Shown: positions 36,268-44,748 of the stretch, piece by piece | Layout: the number at the start of each line of letters is the position of its first letter | Numbering within the stretch: the stretch's first letter is position 1 | Assembly (NCBI GenBank): GCA_964291475.2 | Contig: OZ220083.1 | Location: 372,001-436,000, forward strand | Length of the DNA: 64,000 bases | Reading direction: 5' to 3' | Origin: DAOUKH01 sp964291475 | GTDB lineage: Bacteria; Chloroflexota; Dehalococcoidia; SHYB01 | Position numbers and translations under genes: made by a program | The notes under the pieces: model-generated | The model's database searches: none | Told to the model about the DNA's origin: nothing | Seen by the model: only the letters and a program-made list of their open reading frames with translations

Positions 36268-38341
36268 GGGACAGGTGATCGCAGCAGATAGGCCGCAACT
36301 TCGCCTTCGTCATCGTAGGCCGCGCTGCCGATCGGATCGTATTCAACGTCAGTGTCGTCAAATTCTTCAGGAGGCGCAAATTCGCGCGTTCGCTCTTCCG
36401 ACTCTTCCGTTTTTTCTTCCCAAAGCCCCGCGGATTTGAGAGCTTCCTCGAAAACTTCCCGCCCACTGGCAAGGGACTTGCCCATCACTTCTTCTATGAG
36501 CTTCATCATCGCCTCGCCGCGCTCTATGAAGAACTCTGGGAATTGATCAGACCCCAGTAGCGTCGGGCTAATCCAGTGGGATTCCAACAATCGGTTAAAC
36601 GCATCCTTGTCGATCTCAGGCTGTAATTCATCGGAGATTCGAGGCAAGTATTTGGACGGTGCTCGTCCACCTATCATTCTGTTCGTGATAGCGTCTATCG
36701 GAGTTTTATTGATGACTGAATCGTATATCCACCAAGGTATGGGAGGCTTAGGATCCTTCTCATCCTTATGTCTATTTTGGCACCAATGCACTGGAAAAAT
36801 GTGATGGATATCAATGCTGCTATCGTGCCTGAGAGTCAAGGCAATCGCGGTCCGCCAATCCGCTGCGCCGCTCTTCTTTTGAAGTGCGTAAAGGCCTTTG
36901 TATGCAGCACTAATGCGCGTGCGTAGAGAAATCAGCCGCTCAGGAATGAAATTTGCCTCGGAGATCAGCCTTGGCTCGTTCCTTCCACGGACATATTCGG
37001 CGACCTCTTGAAGGTCAAGCGCAAACTGAGTTTCAGTGTTGCCTCCATAAACTTCTCCGAATACACCGGACCAAAACCATCGTTCCAGTCGAGCTTTCGC
37101 ATTCGCGGGTTCCAATTCCTTCCCCAGTTCAACGTAGAGAGCTGCAAGGGGTACCAGCTGTGTGTTGTAAGGAACATCCGTTTTGGTGAAAATATGCTGG
37201 TGGTTCAGGAAATTTGCAGCGGCGATAAATCCCTCTACAAGTCTGTCGGCCCATCGCTTGTAGTCATCCAGAGAAAGCCGCAAGATGTCGGCTCTCTTGC
37301 AACTTATCGAAGGCGCTTGGCTTGGCTCCTTTCCATTACCTATCTCATTCCGTCGCCGTTCTTGGGTTGTCAATAACGCAACAGCCTGAAGGAAATGAGG
37401 CCCCTCAACCCCCTGGAGCACCCCCGACGCCGAATAGAGAACGTCTTTGCGCTTTTCCAGTCTTCTCGTAACGAGAATTGTTCAGCGCCGGCGTCAGCGG
37501 CGAAGGACGCTGTTACCAATTCAAACACCGTAAGCGTTACGCCACCTGTATTTACTTTCTCAAAAACCGTGCATACAGCCTCTTTTGGAGTCTCCTTTCC
37601 CAGATCAATGACCGGCAACAAGTATTCGCCGAAGGCATTTAGGATAGATTCATTGTAACTCTTGATGAATGCGGCCAAGCCATCATTAGGATGCTCATCC
37701 TTTCGGTTCCAGTATTTGTTGTAGGAAGATACCCAATCATTGCTATTCCAATACATGTTATAGTCGAACATCCAGCTCATGCCGTCCAACAATTGCTCAG
37801 TCGGCATCATGTGGTTTTCATATTCGTGTTCTTTGGTCGAGAGATCCAGAACTGTCTCGCGTCCGAAGTCTCGGGTAATTCTCTTGTCTTTCTCGGGATC
37901 GCCGCTAGCAGGAACACTGATGATTGCCTCCTCTCGGTCAGTGTATGGGTCCATTGCCTTCAACATGTCTATGTAGTACCAGCGGTCGATTCGCTGCCTC
38001 CGGCTATTCTGCGTCCTTACCGGGCCGGGGTGCCACAGGGCCTGATAGAGCGACGTGAGGCGTTGCTGGCCGTCTAGTAGAAAACTGTTGGGCGCACCGG
38101 CGATCGTACCATTGCCTTGTTCTCCAACGCCCTCGATGAGGCGCGCTTTGAAATTAATGTCGCCGCCGGAGGAGAGGGTCATGACAGCTCCTATAGGAAA
38201 GCGGCGGGAGATGCTGGCGAGCAATCCTCGGATGCGCTCATCGTCCCATACCCAACCTCTTTGAAAATCGGGGAGCTGGATCTTTCCGCTCGCTACATTC
38301 CCAAGGAGGGCCTTCAGAAGTACGGGGTGGGTCGAGAACAT
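36264..38341 (-). CDS. DUF262/DUF1524 (GmrSD-type) restriction-like nuclease, frameshifted
   Basis: About 690 residues combining an N-terminal DUF262 (ParB/srx-like NTPase) and a C-terminal DUF1524 HNH domain, as in single-chain GmrSD type IV systems that cleave modified phage DNA. DUF262 marks: IQLPDFQRGWVWDDERIRGLLASI and FLLDGQQRLTSLYQAL (DGQQR signature), VFEKVNTGGVTLTVFEL. HNH mark: SIDIHHIFPVHWC (about 440). The frame slips near 37423: KTFSIRRR continues as VLQGVEGPHFLQAVALL if one G is restored in a G run. The region is far AT-richer than its surroundings, indicating transfer. Stop overlaps the bioB start. Confidence 0.85.
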
Positions 38342-38463
38342 ACATGGCTCCTAATGACGAAGGCGTCCGCGGCCACGGCCGCTCGCGGCTACACAGTATA
38401 AGCGCCCCGGACTCCGCCCGCCCTTCCCCCACCCCTCAGCCAATTTTGCCCGCCGATGACCTA

Positions 38464-38493
38464 TTGACAGCCCTTGCCAAGGGGCCTTATCGT
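38464..38493 (+). promoter_or_regulatory. Sigma70-like promoter upstream of the hairpin array
   Basis: TTGACA (38464-38469) with an 18-nt spacer and TATCGT at 38488-38493. Predicted start near 38500 coincides with the left arm of an imperfect inverted repeat (38501-38518 with 38529-38544: CGAACATA/TATGTTCG and ACTGACC/GGTCAGT). The left arm also holds GAACATATGTAC, one base from the SOS-box form GAAC-N4-GTTC. Assignment is by eye only. Confidence 0.5.
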
Positions 38494-38499
38494 TGGACT

Positions 38500-38853
38500 A
38501 CGAACATATGTACTGACCGTGGAGCATTGGTCAGTCTATGTTCGGCGCCTCCCGCAAGGGAGCGTGCACCCGCGTCGGCTCGCACTCCACGACGTCGCCG
38601 GCGCCCGCGCCTCCCGTAAGGGAGCGTGCACCTTGCGCCGGACCGCCCGATTAGCGCGTCCGGCGCGCGCCTCCCGTAAGGGAGTGTGCACCTTGCGCCG
38701 GACATCCGACTAACGTGCCCGGCGCGCGCCTCCCGTGAGGGAGCGTGCACCTTGCGCCGGATCCGACTGAGCGTTGGCCCGGCGCGCGCCTCCCGCGAGG
38801 GAGCGTGCGACCCGCGCCGGGAGGCCCTTCGGGGCCTCGCCGGCGCAAAAAAA
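38500..38853 (+). ncRNA. Candidate structured RNA: five tandem GNRA-capped hairpin units and a UUCG stem
   Basis: Five units with hairpin cores at 38547, 38609, 38669, 38728 and 38788 (spacing 62, 60, 59, 60). Each carries CTCCC-loop-GGGAG with loops GCAA, GTAA, GTAA, GTGA and GCGA, all GNRA on the plus strand. The stem extends by GCGCG/CGTGC past a bulged C, and unit 3 changes CGTGC to TGTGC, keeping a G-U pair. Outer arms CCGGCGC/GCGCCGG close units 2-5, with an extra T-A pair in unit 3 and C-G in unit 5. The array ends in a 14-bp stem with a TTCG loop (38814-38846) followed by seven A. No protein frame is kept across units. Function unknown. Confidence 0.6.
38814..38846 (+). other. UUCG-tetraloop hairpin ending the repeat array
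   Basis: GCGCCGG-GAGGCCC-TTCG-GGGCCTC-G-CCGGCGC: fourteen base pairs with one bulged G and the classic C(UUCG)G loop. The left outer arm is shared with repeat unit 5, so this stem and the unit-5 outer stem exclude each other. It is followed by an A tract, not a T tract, so it is not a standard intrinsic terminator in the plus direction. Confidence 0.65.
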
Positions 38854-38941
38854 CACAAAGGTAGAGCTGCGTCAAAACCGGGGCCGCCACGCGGCTCAAC
38901 CCTGTAGAAGCCTCGCGCCGCCGCGAAGAAAGGTGAGACCC

Positions 38942-39385
38942 ATGCCCCACAAGGCAAAGCCCAGACCCGCCGCCCTCCGACGGAAGCACACCGACCAAGC
39001 CCGCCGGCGCACCTTCCTGAAGAAGTTCGCCGCCGTCGGCCTCCTAACGCCCAGCGCCAACGCCGCCGGCGTCTCCCTCAAGACCGTCAACGAATGGTTC
39101 ACGCACGTCCCAGGCTTCCGGGAAGCCTTTGACGAGGCCAAGCTCCGTTTCCACGACCGCCTCGAAGAGGCCATCGTCAACCGCATCGACGATGTCGATC
39201 AACGCCGGAACGACATCCTCCTCCGCTTCAAGATCCAAGGCGAAATCCCCGAAAAGTACGGCCGCCCCGGCAGGAAGCCCAAGGAGAAAGACCACCAATG
39301 CATGCCAGACCACGACTGCTTGACCTGGGAGGAAATCGAGCGTGCGGCCAGAGAGGGATACCGCGATGACGAACCCCTCCCGTAG
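38942..39385 (+). CDS. Helix-turn-helix protein resembling phage terminase small subunit
   Basis: A 147-residue basic protein starting at ATG 38942 (AGGTGAG at 38929-38935). Residues 24-80 follow the phBC6A51/terminase-small-subunit HTH pattern: FLKKFAAVGLLTPSANAAGVSLKTVNEWF (HTH), then PGFREAFDEAKLRFHDRLEEAIVNRI, the recognition and dimer helices. The C-terminal third (RFKIQGEIPEKYGRPGRKPKEKD) is charged. No terminase large subunit or other phage gene is present, so it is a solitary DNA-binding protein. It sits 88 nt after the hairpin array and may share its promoter; whether it binds the array is untested. Confidence 0.7.
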   Translation: MPHKAKPRPAALRRKHTDQARRRTFLKKFAAVGLLTPSANAAGVSLKTVNEWFTHVPGFREAFDEAKLRFHDRLEEAIVNRIDDVDQRRNDILLRFKIQGEIPEKYGRPGRKPKEKDHQCMPDHDCLTWEEIERAAREGYRDDEPLP

Positions 39386-39409
39386 CGGCGGCCCTTGTGG
39401 TCGCCCGCC

Positions 39410-39565
39410 CCTACAGCCTTCCCCGCTAAGGGGCGCGTTAAGCCTCTCCCCCTCTGGGGGAGATTTGAGAGAGGGCACGCGTCGGAGGGGCGGAGCCGGG
39501 GAGGTCTTCCCTCTTCTCCCAAGGGAGAAGAGGGAGATGAGGGGCCCCGCGACAACCACGAAGGG
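39410..39565. repeat. Dispersed repeat, modules A+B
   Basis: Between the convergent HTH and FabF-like genes: module A (GTTAAGCCTCTCCC, hairpin, TTTGAGAGAGGGC) and module B (CCTCTTCTCCC, hairpin AAGGGAGAAGAGG, GATGAGGGGCCCC). The tail CAACCACGAAGGGCGG differs from the usual CAACCGCCAA tail. Confidence 0.72.
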
Positions 39566-39569
39566 CGGT

Positions 39570-40805
39570 CTACCCCTCAGCCGCCGAGAACGCCAGCACC
39601 GCGTTCTGGCCACCGAACCCGAACGCGTTGGACAGCACCAGCCGCAGCGGGATTTGGCGCTCCGTCCCGCGCACGCAGTCGATCGCCAGGCCGTCGTCGA
39701 GCCCCTGGCAGTTGATCGTCGGAGGCACGATCCCTGTCGCGATCGCCTTCACTGCCGCCACCGCTTGCGCCGCTCCCGACGCCCCCAGCATGTGCCCCGT
39801 CATCGACTTGATCGCCGTGACCGGAATCCCGCCCAGCGCCTCGCCGAGCGCCGCCTCCAACGCCCGGACCTCCGCCGCGTCGCCCGCCTGCGTCCCGGCG
39901 GCATGAGCGAAGACCGCGCTCACCTCATGCGGCCCAGCCCCCGCCTTCTCCAGCGCCCGCGACATGGCCCGCGCCGCCGCCGCTCCCTCCGGGTCGGGGC
40001 GCGTCTCGTGGAGGCCGTCCGTCGTCGCGCCGTAGCCGGCAAGCTCGGCATAGACCCGCGCCCCACGCCGACGCGCGTGCTCGAAGTCCTCCAGCACCAG
40101 CGCCGCGGCGCCCTCCGCCACCACGAAGCCGTCGCGGTCGCGGTCGAACGGACGGCAGGCGCGCTCCGGCTCATCGTTGCGCCGCGAGAGCGCCCCCAGC
40201 GCGTCGTCGCCCGCCAGGGTCAGCGGTGTCACGCACGCCTCGGCGGCACCCGCGACCATCACTGCGGCGTCGCCCCGGCGCACGATCTCCGCCGCCTCGC
40301 CGATGGCGTGCCCGCCGGTGGCGCACGCCGACGCCACCGCGAACCCGGGCCCACGCAGGTCCAGCAGCATCGCCGCCTGCGCCGCCGCCATATTGCCCAA
40401 CATCCGTGGAATCAAGAACGGGCTCGCCGACTTCGACCCCGCCCCCAGCGACGCCGCCCCTTCCAGCGCCGACGTCTCGCCGCCGTGGCTCGACCCCAGC
40501 ACCAGGCCCGCCTCGAACGGGTCGTGCCCCTCGATGCCGGCGTCGCGCCACGCCTCCAGCGCCGCCGACGTCCCAAACCACGCGTAGCGGTCGAGACGCC
40601 GCGCCCGACGCCGCTCGACCTCCGCCGGGCGCTCGAAGTCCTTGACCTCGCCGGCAATGCGTACGGCGAACGCCGAGGCGTCGAACAGGGTGATTGGGCC
40701 GACGCCGGAGCGCCCCGCGCACAGCGCCGCCCAGAACGCGCCCGTCCCCGTCCCCACCGGACTCACCACGCCCAGACCGGTAACCGCCACCCGCCCGCTT
40801 GTCAC
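39570..40805 (-). CDS. Beta-ketoacyl-[ACP] synthase, FabF-like
   Basis: A 411-residue thiolase-fold condensing enzyme that extends acyl-ACP with malonyl-ACP. The Cys-His-His triad is present: C161 in ASACATGGHAIGEA, first His in VFAHAAGTQAGDAAE (about 300, where FabF usually has NAHGTST/GD) and second His in KSMTGHMLGASGAAQ (about 337). The GFGGQNAVL ending is the standard NAFGFGG motif. The FAHAAGT variant is common in KSII-like enzymes of polyketide or specialised fatty-acid systems, so a housekeeping FabF role is likely but not certain; no ACP, FabG or FabD gene is adjacent. Confidence 0.86.
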   Translation of the reverse strand: MTSGRVAVTGLGVVSPVGTGTGAFWAALCAGRSGVGPITLFDASAFAVRIAGEVKDFERPAEVERRRARRLDRYAWFGTSAALEAWRDAGIEGHDPFEAGLVLGSSHGGETSALEGAASLGAGSKSASPFLIPRMLGNMAAAQAAMLLDLRGPGFAVASACATGGHAIGEAAEIVRRGDAAVMVAGAAEACVTPLTLAGDDALGALSRRNDEPERACRPFDRDRDGFVVAEGAAALVLEDFEHARRRGARVYAELAGYGATTDGLHETRPDPEGAAAARAMSRALEKAGAGPHEVSAVFAHAAGTQAGDAAEVRALEAALGEALGGIPVTAIKSMTGHMLGASGAAQAVAAVKAIATGIVPPTINCQGLDDGLAIDCVRGTERQIPLRLVLSNAFGFGGQNAVLAFSAAEG

Positions 40806-40829
40806 CGCATCACCTTAGGCCTCTCCCCT

Positions 40830-41060
40830 CCGGGCGAGTCTCTTTAAACCTCTCTCCCTCTGGGAGAGACTGAAAGAGGGCGGGGGCAGGGAAATCCCAC
40901 CTCTTCTCCCCACGGGAGAAGATTGAGATGAGGGGCCCCCTTACAACCGCCACGCATGATCGAAGCTCGCCTTCCTGACAAAGCGCCATCTTAAGCCTCT
41001 CCCCCTCTGGGGGAGACTGAGATGAGGGCGCGCGCCGCCAGGCGCGCGAGCGCCCGGAGG
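40830..41060. repeat. Dispersed repeat cluster (A, B, A)
   Basis: Upstream of fabF and downstream of the M1 peptidase gene: module A (CTTTAAACCTCTCTCCC, hairpin, GAAAGAGGGCGGGGGC), module B (CTTCTCCCCACGGGAGAAG, GATGAGGGGCCCCC), then a chimeric unit in which module A's hairpin is followed by module B's GAGATGAGGGCGCGCGCC end. The chimera, with GAGCGCCCGGAGGGCGCTGCTC, matches the palindromic spacer at 28820. Confidence 0.72.
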
Positions 41061-41102
41061 GCGCTGCTCCCTAAGGCGCTCCATCGTGATCGCCCCTGCC
41101 GC

Positions 41103-43685
41103 CTACCCTCGCGCCGACAGCCACGCCGCGGCCTCGGCGCGGTTCAGCTCCACCCACCGGGCATTCAGCTCGATGCGCTCCAGCGTCTGACGGATGGCGC
41201 GGGCCGCCGACGGCGCGGGGTTCGCCTCGAAGAAGTCCCGTACGTCGTCGCGGCGGGCCGTCGTGGTGAACGCTCCGCCCACCGACGCCAACCGACCGAT
41301 CGCGAAGCCGCCCGACCCGTACCGGCGGTCGAGTTCCGCCCAGTTGGCCTTGATGAACTCCCACGCCAGGTCGCGCCCCTTTAAGTTCCCCGCCAGCGAC
41401 ACGATGACCAGCACCGCGTCCTGAACTCGCACCTCGTCCGACAGCGACCGCTCCAGCGTCTCGGACAGCAACCCCTCGTCCTCAAAGCGCGTCAGCGCAC
41501 CGAGCAAGCGCATCTTCTCCTCGCTCAGCGTCGCCGCCTTTTCCAGTTCCCAGAGCCGGTCGTAGACCGCGCGGTCCCCGTACTGGGCGGTCAGACTGAA
41601 GACCACCGCCCGCAAGTCGGGATGGAGGCTCGAGTCGTCGTGCAGATACCGCTCGAAGCGTTCACGCGCTTGGTCGGCGAGCGCCTCGTCGCCGTAGTAG
41701 CCGCGCTGACCCAGCACCGTGCTCCGGCGCAGCGATTCGAGGTGCCCCTCGCCCGGCCCGGCGTCCCAGCCGACCTCGCCCGCGACCCGCTCGAACAGGC
41801 CGCCGGCGAACCGGCGGTACGCCGCCAGCGACGGCTCGTCGGCGAGCAGCGTCTCCAGCCCGCGCAGATTGCTCGCCAGGTCCCCCCAGACCGTGGCGTC
41901 GTCCTCGCCGACATAGGCCCCGGCAGCGTCGAGGAACCGCGTCGCCGGCGCAATCCCCGCCCGCATCAGGGCGTAGGCATCGTTCTGCACCCCCAGGCGG
42001 TCGGGCGGCGGGGTCGCCTTGTCGGCCACGGCGCCGCACACCCGCTCCCACTCGTCGGCTCCATAGTTCACCCGGTAGAACCCCGTCTGCCCCGCGTTGA
42101 TCTTGATCCACCCGTCGCCGGACGGAACGTCGATCGCGCCCTCCCGCTCGCTCAGCAGCGACGCCTGCACGCCCCCGTCCGGGGTCAGCGCCAGCACCGG
42201 CGTCTCCCACACCGACGGGTCGTCCGTGCCGCCGCCGAGCAGGTGGCTGTAGAGGAAGCGGCGCTGCGACAGCCCGACCCGCGCCCCGTCGCCGGAGCGC
42301 TCCGCCGCGACGTCGACGACGGGATAGCCCATCTGCTGCGTCCAGCTGTTCATGATCCGCGTGACCGGCTCGCCGCTCGCCGCCTCAAGCGCCTGCCAGA
42401 GGTGCTCCGTCCGCGCGTTGGCGTACTGGTGCTCGTCGATGTAGGCCCGCAGCCCGTCGCGGAAGGTGTCGGCGCCCAGGTACTGCTCCAGCATCCGCAG
42501 CACCGAGCCTCCCTTGCTGTAGCTGATCGCGTCGAAGATCTCCCGGATCTCCGCCGGGTCCTTGACCGGCACCTCGATGGGGTGCGAGCTCTCCAGGCCG
42601 TCCAGGCTGAGCGCCGCGTTGGTGTCCTGGCTCACGAACTGCGTCCACATCTGCCACTCGGGGAAGAGCACGTCGACGCCCTTGTCCCCCATCCACGAGG
42701 CGAAGCTCTCGTTAAGCCACAGGTCGTCCCACCACGCCATCGTCACCAAGTCGCCGAACCACATGTGCGCCATCTCGTGCGCCACGACCTGCATGATCCG
42801 CTGACGCGCCACCGCCGCCGAGTTCCCCTCCTCGAACAGCAGCGCCGTCTCCCGGTAGATGATGCAGCCCCAGTTCTCCATCGCCCCCGCCGCGAAGTCG
42901 GGCACCGCCACGTGGTCCATCTTCGGGAGCGGATAGGGAATGCCGAAATAGTCGTTGAAATAGTGCAGGAGCTTGACCGAGTTCTCCAGCGCGAACCGCC
43001 CCTGCTCCTCCTTGCCTCGCGTGGTGAACACCCGCACCAGCGTCCCGCCGGGCCCCGTCGCGTCCACCGACGCCAGGTCGCCGACCACGAACGCCAGCAG
43101 GTACGTCGACATCCGCGGCGTCTCCTGGAACCGCACCGTCTTCACCGGTCCCTCGACCGTCTCCTTGGCCACCGGCATGTTCGACAGCGTCGTCAGGTCC
43201 TTCGGCGCCGTCAGCGTGACCTCGAACGTCGCCTTCAGCGACGGCTCGTCCCAGCACGGGAAGGCCCGCCGTGCGTCGGTGGCCTCGAACTGCGTCGTCG
43301 CCATGTAGCGCTTCTCGCCCTGCTCGTCGACGTACTCGCTGCGGTAGAAGCCGCGAAGCTGGTCGTTGAGCACGCCGGTGAAGTCGCAGGCGAGCGAGGC
43401 CCGCCCCACCGGCAGCGTCTCGCCGAACGAGAAGACTGCCGTCTCCTCATCCTCGTCGGTCTCCACGGACCCCTCGACGCTCCGCCCGTCGGCCAACGTC
43501 ACCACCGCCGACGCGATGTCGAGCTCGGCGGCATTGAGCGTGATGCGCTCCGTGGCCTCCACCACCTCGATCTCGATGCTCACCGACCCGTCGAACGTGA
43601 ACGCCTCGAGGTCGGGCGCCAAGTCGATGGCGTAGCGCAGCGGCCTCACGTTGCCGGGCAGCTTCTTCACGTCGCTCTCATTCAC
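41103..43685 (-). CDS. pepN: M1-family metallopeptidase (aminopeptidase N-like)
   Basis: An 860-residue zinc aminopeptidase removing N-terminal residues from peptides in the cytoplasm (no signal peptide). The exopeptidase motif GAMEN lies in FAAGAMENWG (about 264-273) and the zinc site HEMAH-(x18)-E in VVAHEMAHMWFG/LWLNES (about 300-325), with the catalytic Tyr in SYSKGGSVLRML region downstream. The C-terminal half is the ERAP1_C helical domain. Length and order match Actinobacteria/Chloroflexota tricorn-interacting-factor-like aminopeptidases rather than the enterobacterial PepN layout. Ten nt separate it from the LLM gene stop side; both run on the minus strand. Confidence 0.93.
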   Translation of the reverse strand: MNESDVKKLPGNVRPLRYAIDLAPDLEAFTFDGSVSIEIEVVEATERITLNAAELDIASAVVTLADGRSVEGSVETDEDEETAVFSFGETLPVGRASLACDFTGVLNDQLRGFYRSEYVDEQGEKRYMATTQFEATDARRAFPCWDEPSLKATFEVTLTAPKDLTTLSNMPVAKETVEGPVKTVRFQETPRMSTYLLAFVVGDLASVDATGPGGTLVRVFTTRGKEEQGRFALENSVKLLHYFNDYFGIPYPLPKMDHVAVPDFAAGAMENWGCIIYRETALLFEEGNSAAVARQRIMQVVAHEMAHMWFGDLVTMAWWDDLWLNESFASWMGDKGVDVLFPEWQMWTQFVSQDTNAALSLDGLESSHPIEVPVKDPAEIREIFDAISYSKGGSVLRMLEQYLGADTFRDGLRAYIDEHQYANARTEHLWQALEAASGEPVTRIMNSWTQQMGYPVVDVAAERSGDGARVGLSQRRFLYSHLLGGGTDDPSVWETPVLALTPDGGVQASLLSEREGAIDVPSGDGWIKINAGQTGFYRVNYGADEWERVCGAVADKATPPPDRLGVQNDAYALMRAGIAPATRFLDAAGAYVGEDDATVWGDLASNLRGLETLLADEPSLAAYRRFAGGLFERVAGEVGWDAGPGEGHLESLRRSTVLGQRGYYGDEALADQARERFERYLHDDSSLHPDLRAVVFSLTAQYGDRAVYDRLWELEKAATLSEEKMRLLGALTRFEDEGLLSETLERSLSDEVRVQDAVLVIVSLAGNLKGRDLAWEFIKANWAELDRRYGSGGFAIGRLASVGGAFTTTARRDDVRDFFEANPAPSAARAIRQTLERIELNARWVELNRAEAAAWLSARG

Positions 43686-43695
43686 GACCGTCTCC

Positions 43696-44706
43696 TTACC
43701 GCCGGAGCGCGGCGACCACGCCCGCGACCTTCTCGTCGTCGGCGCCCTGCGGAGGGTTGAAAGTGATCCGGTTGGCCACGCCGCCCCAGCGCTCCTCGAA
43801 GCGGTCGGCGATCTCGTCGTACAGGCCCACCGTGACGAACGTATCGAACATCTCCTCCGCCACCAGCTCCGCCATCTCCTCCCACTTGCCCTCTCTGGAA
43901 AGCCGGTGCATCTCGACGGCCTCCTCGGTCCAGCCGTGCAGACTCATGATGCCCCGGTACGGCGGCGTCGAGCCGTAGAACGCGATGCGCCGCCGCAGCG
44001 CGGGCCGTTGCGCCTCGATCTCCTCCTCGTTCGCCCCCGCGATGTAGAACCCCTGCCCCACCAGGTCGAAGTCCTCGAACGTCCGGCCCGCCTTCTCCAA
44101 CCCCGCCGCGACGTGCGGCACGATGACCTCGCGCGTGTACTCCGGCGTGTTGAACGAGTGCATCCGCAGCCCGTCGCAGACCTCCCCGGCCAGCGCGAGG
44201 TTGTAGGGGTTCAGCGCCGAGATGTAGACAGGTATCCGGGGATGCTCGATGGGCTCCGGCGTGAACAGCGGGTTCAGCAGATTGAACTTGTAGAAGTCGC
44301 CGGCAAAGTCGAGCTTGGTCCCGTTCTGCCAGCAGTCCCAGATATGCCGCAGCGCGGCGATGTACTCGCGCAGACGCGGGCCGGGCGAGTCCCACGGCAC
44401 GCTGAATCGCCGCTCGATGTGCGCCTTGATCTGCGTCCCCAGACCCAGCAGCAAGCGGCCCTTGGTGAACTCCTGGATGTCCCACGCCTCGTAGGCCACC
44501 ACCATCGGGCTGCGGGGAAAGGCGATCAGCACCGACGTGCACAGCGTCAGCTTGCTGGTATGCTCCCCCGCCAGCACCAGCCGGAAGAACGGGTCGTGGT
44601 TCGTCTCCCCCGACGACACGCCGTCGTAGCCGAGCGCCTCGGCGCGTTCCGCCTCCGCGATCACGCCCTCGAGCGTCTTCGATGCCAGCGTGTAGTCGAC
44701 TTTCAT
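43696..44706 (-). CDS. LLM-class F420-dependent oxidoreductase (TIGR03617-like)
   Basis: Third luciferase-fold enzyme in the window, 336 residues. The first strand is MKVDYTLASKTLEGVIAEAERAEALGYDGVSSGETNHDPF; SGETNHDPFFRL is the characteristic substrate loop of the TIGR03617 group. GRLLLGLGTQIKAHIERRF (about 95-113) supplies the flavin/F420 phosphate site, with GLGTQI replacing GxGS. NPLFTPEPIEHPRIPVYISALNP is typical. It ends 10 nt before the M1 peptidase start region and starts 43 nt after the MFS gene, so may be co-transcribed with either. Confidence 0.92.
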   Translation of the reverse strand: MKVDYTLASKTLEGVIAEAERAEALGYDGVSSGETNHDPFFRLVLAGEHTSKLTLCTSVLIAFPRSPMVVAYEAWDIQEFTKGRLLLGLGTQIKAHIERRFSVPWDSPGPRLREYIAALRHIWDCWQNGTKLDFAGDFYKFNLLNPLFTPEPIEHPRIPVYISALNPYNLALAGEVCDGLRMHSFNTPEYTREVIVPHVAAGLEKAGRTFEDFDLVGQGFYIAGANEEEIEAQRPALRRRIAFYGSTPPYRGIMSLHGWTEEAVEMHRLSREGKWEEMAELVAEEMFDTFVTVGLYDEIADRFEERWGGVANRITFNPPQGADDEKVAGVVAALRR

Positions 44707-44748
44707 ACACCCCTGCTTCCGTGCAGCGCCCTACGATAGCACAGGGGC

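Noticed and set aside
38547..38830. CRISPR array
   Set aside because: Period is ~60 but the intervening 18-20 nt are short and similar to one another, there are no cas genes, and loops vary inside the repeat in a GNRA pattern. The units are structured repeats, not repeat-spacer.
38814..38853. Intrinsic terminator after the array
   Set aside because: The strong UUCG stem is followed by seven A on the plus strand rather than T, and on the minus strand the T tract precedes the stem. Not a standard terminator in either direction.
38487..38957. Repetitive Arg-rich protein on the minus strand through the hairpin array
   Set aside because: Spacings of 62 and 59 break the frame between units, codon pattern is not protein-like, and RNA-style variation on the plus strand explains the sequence better.
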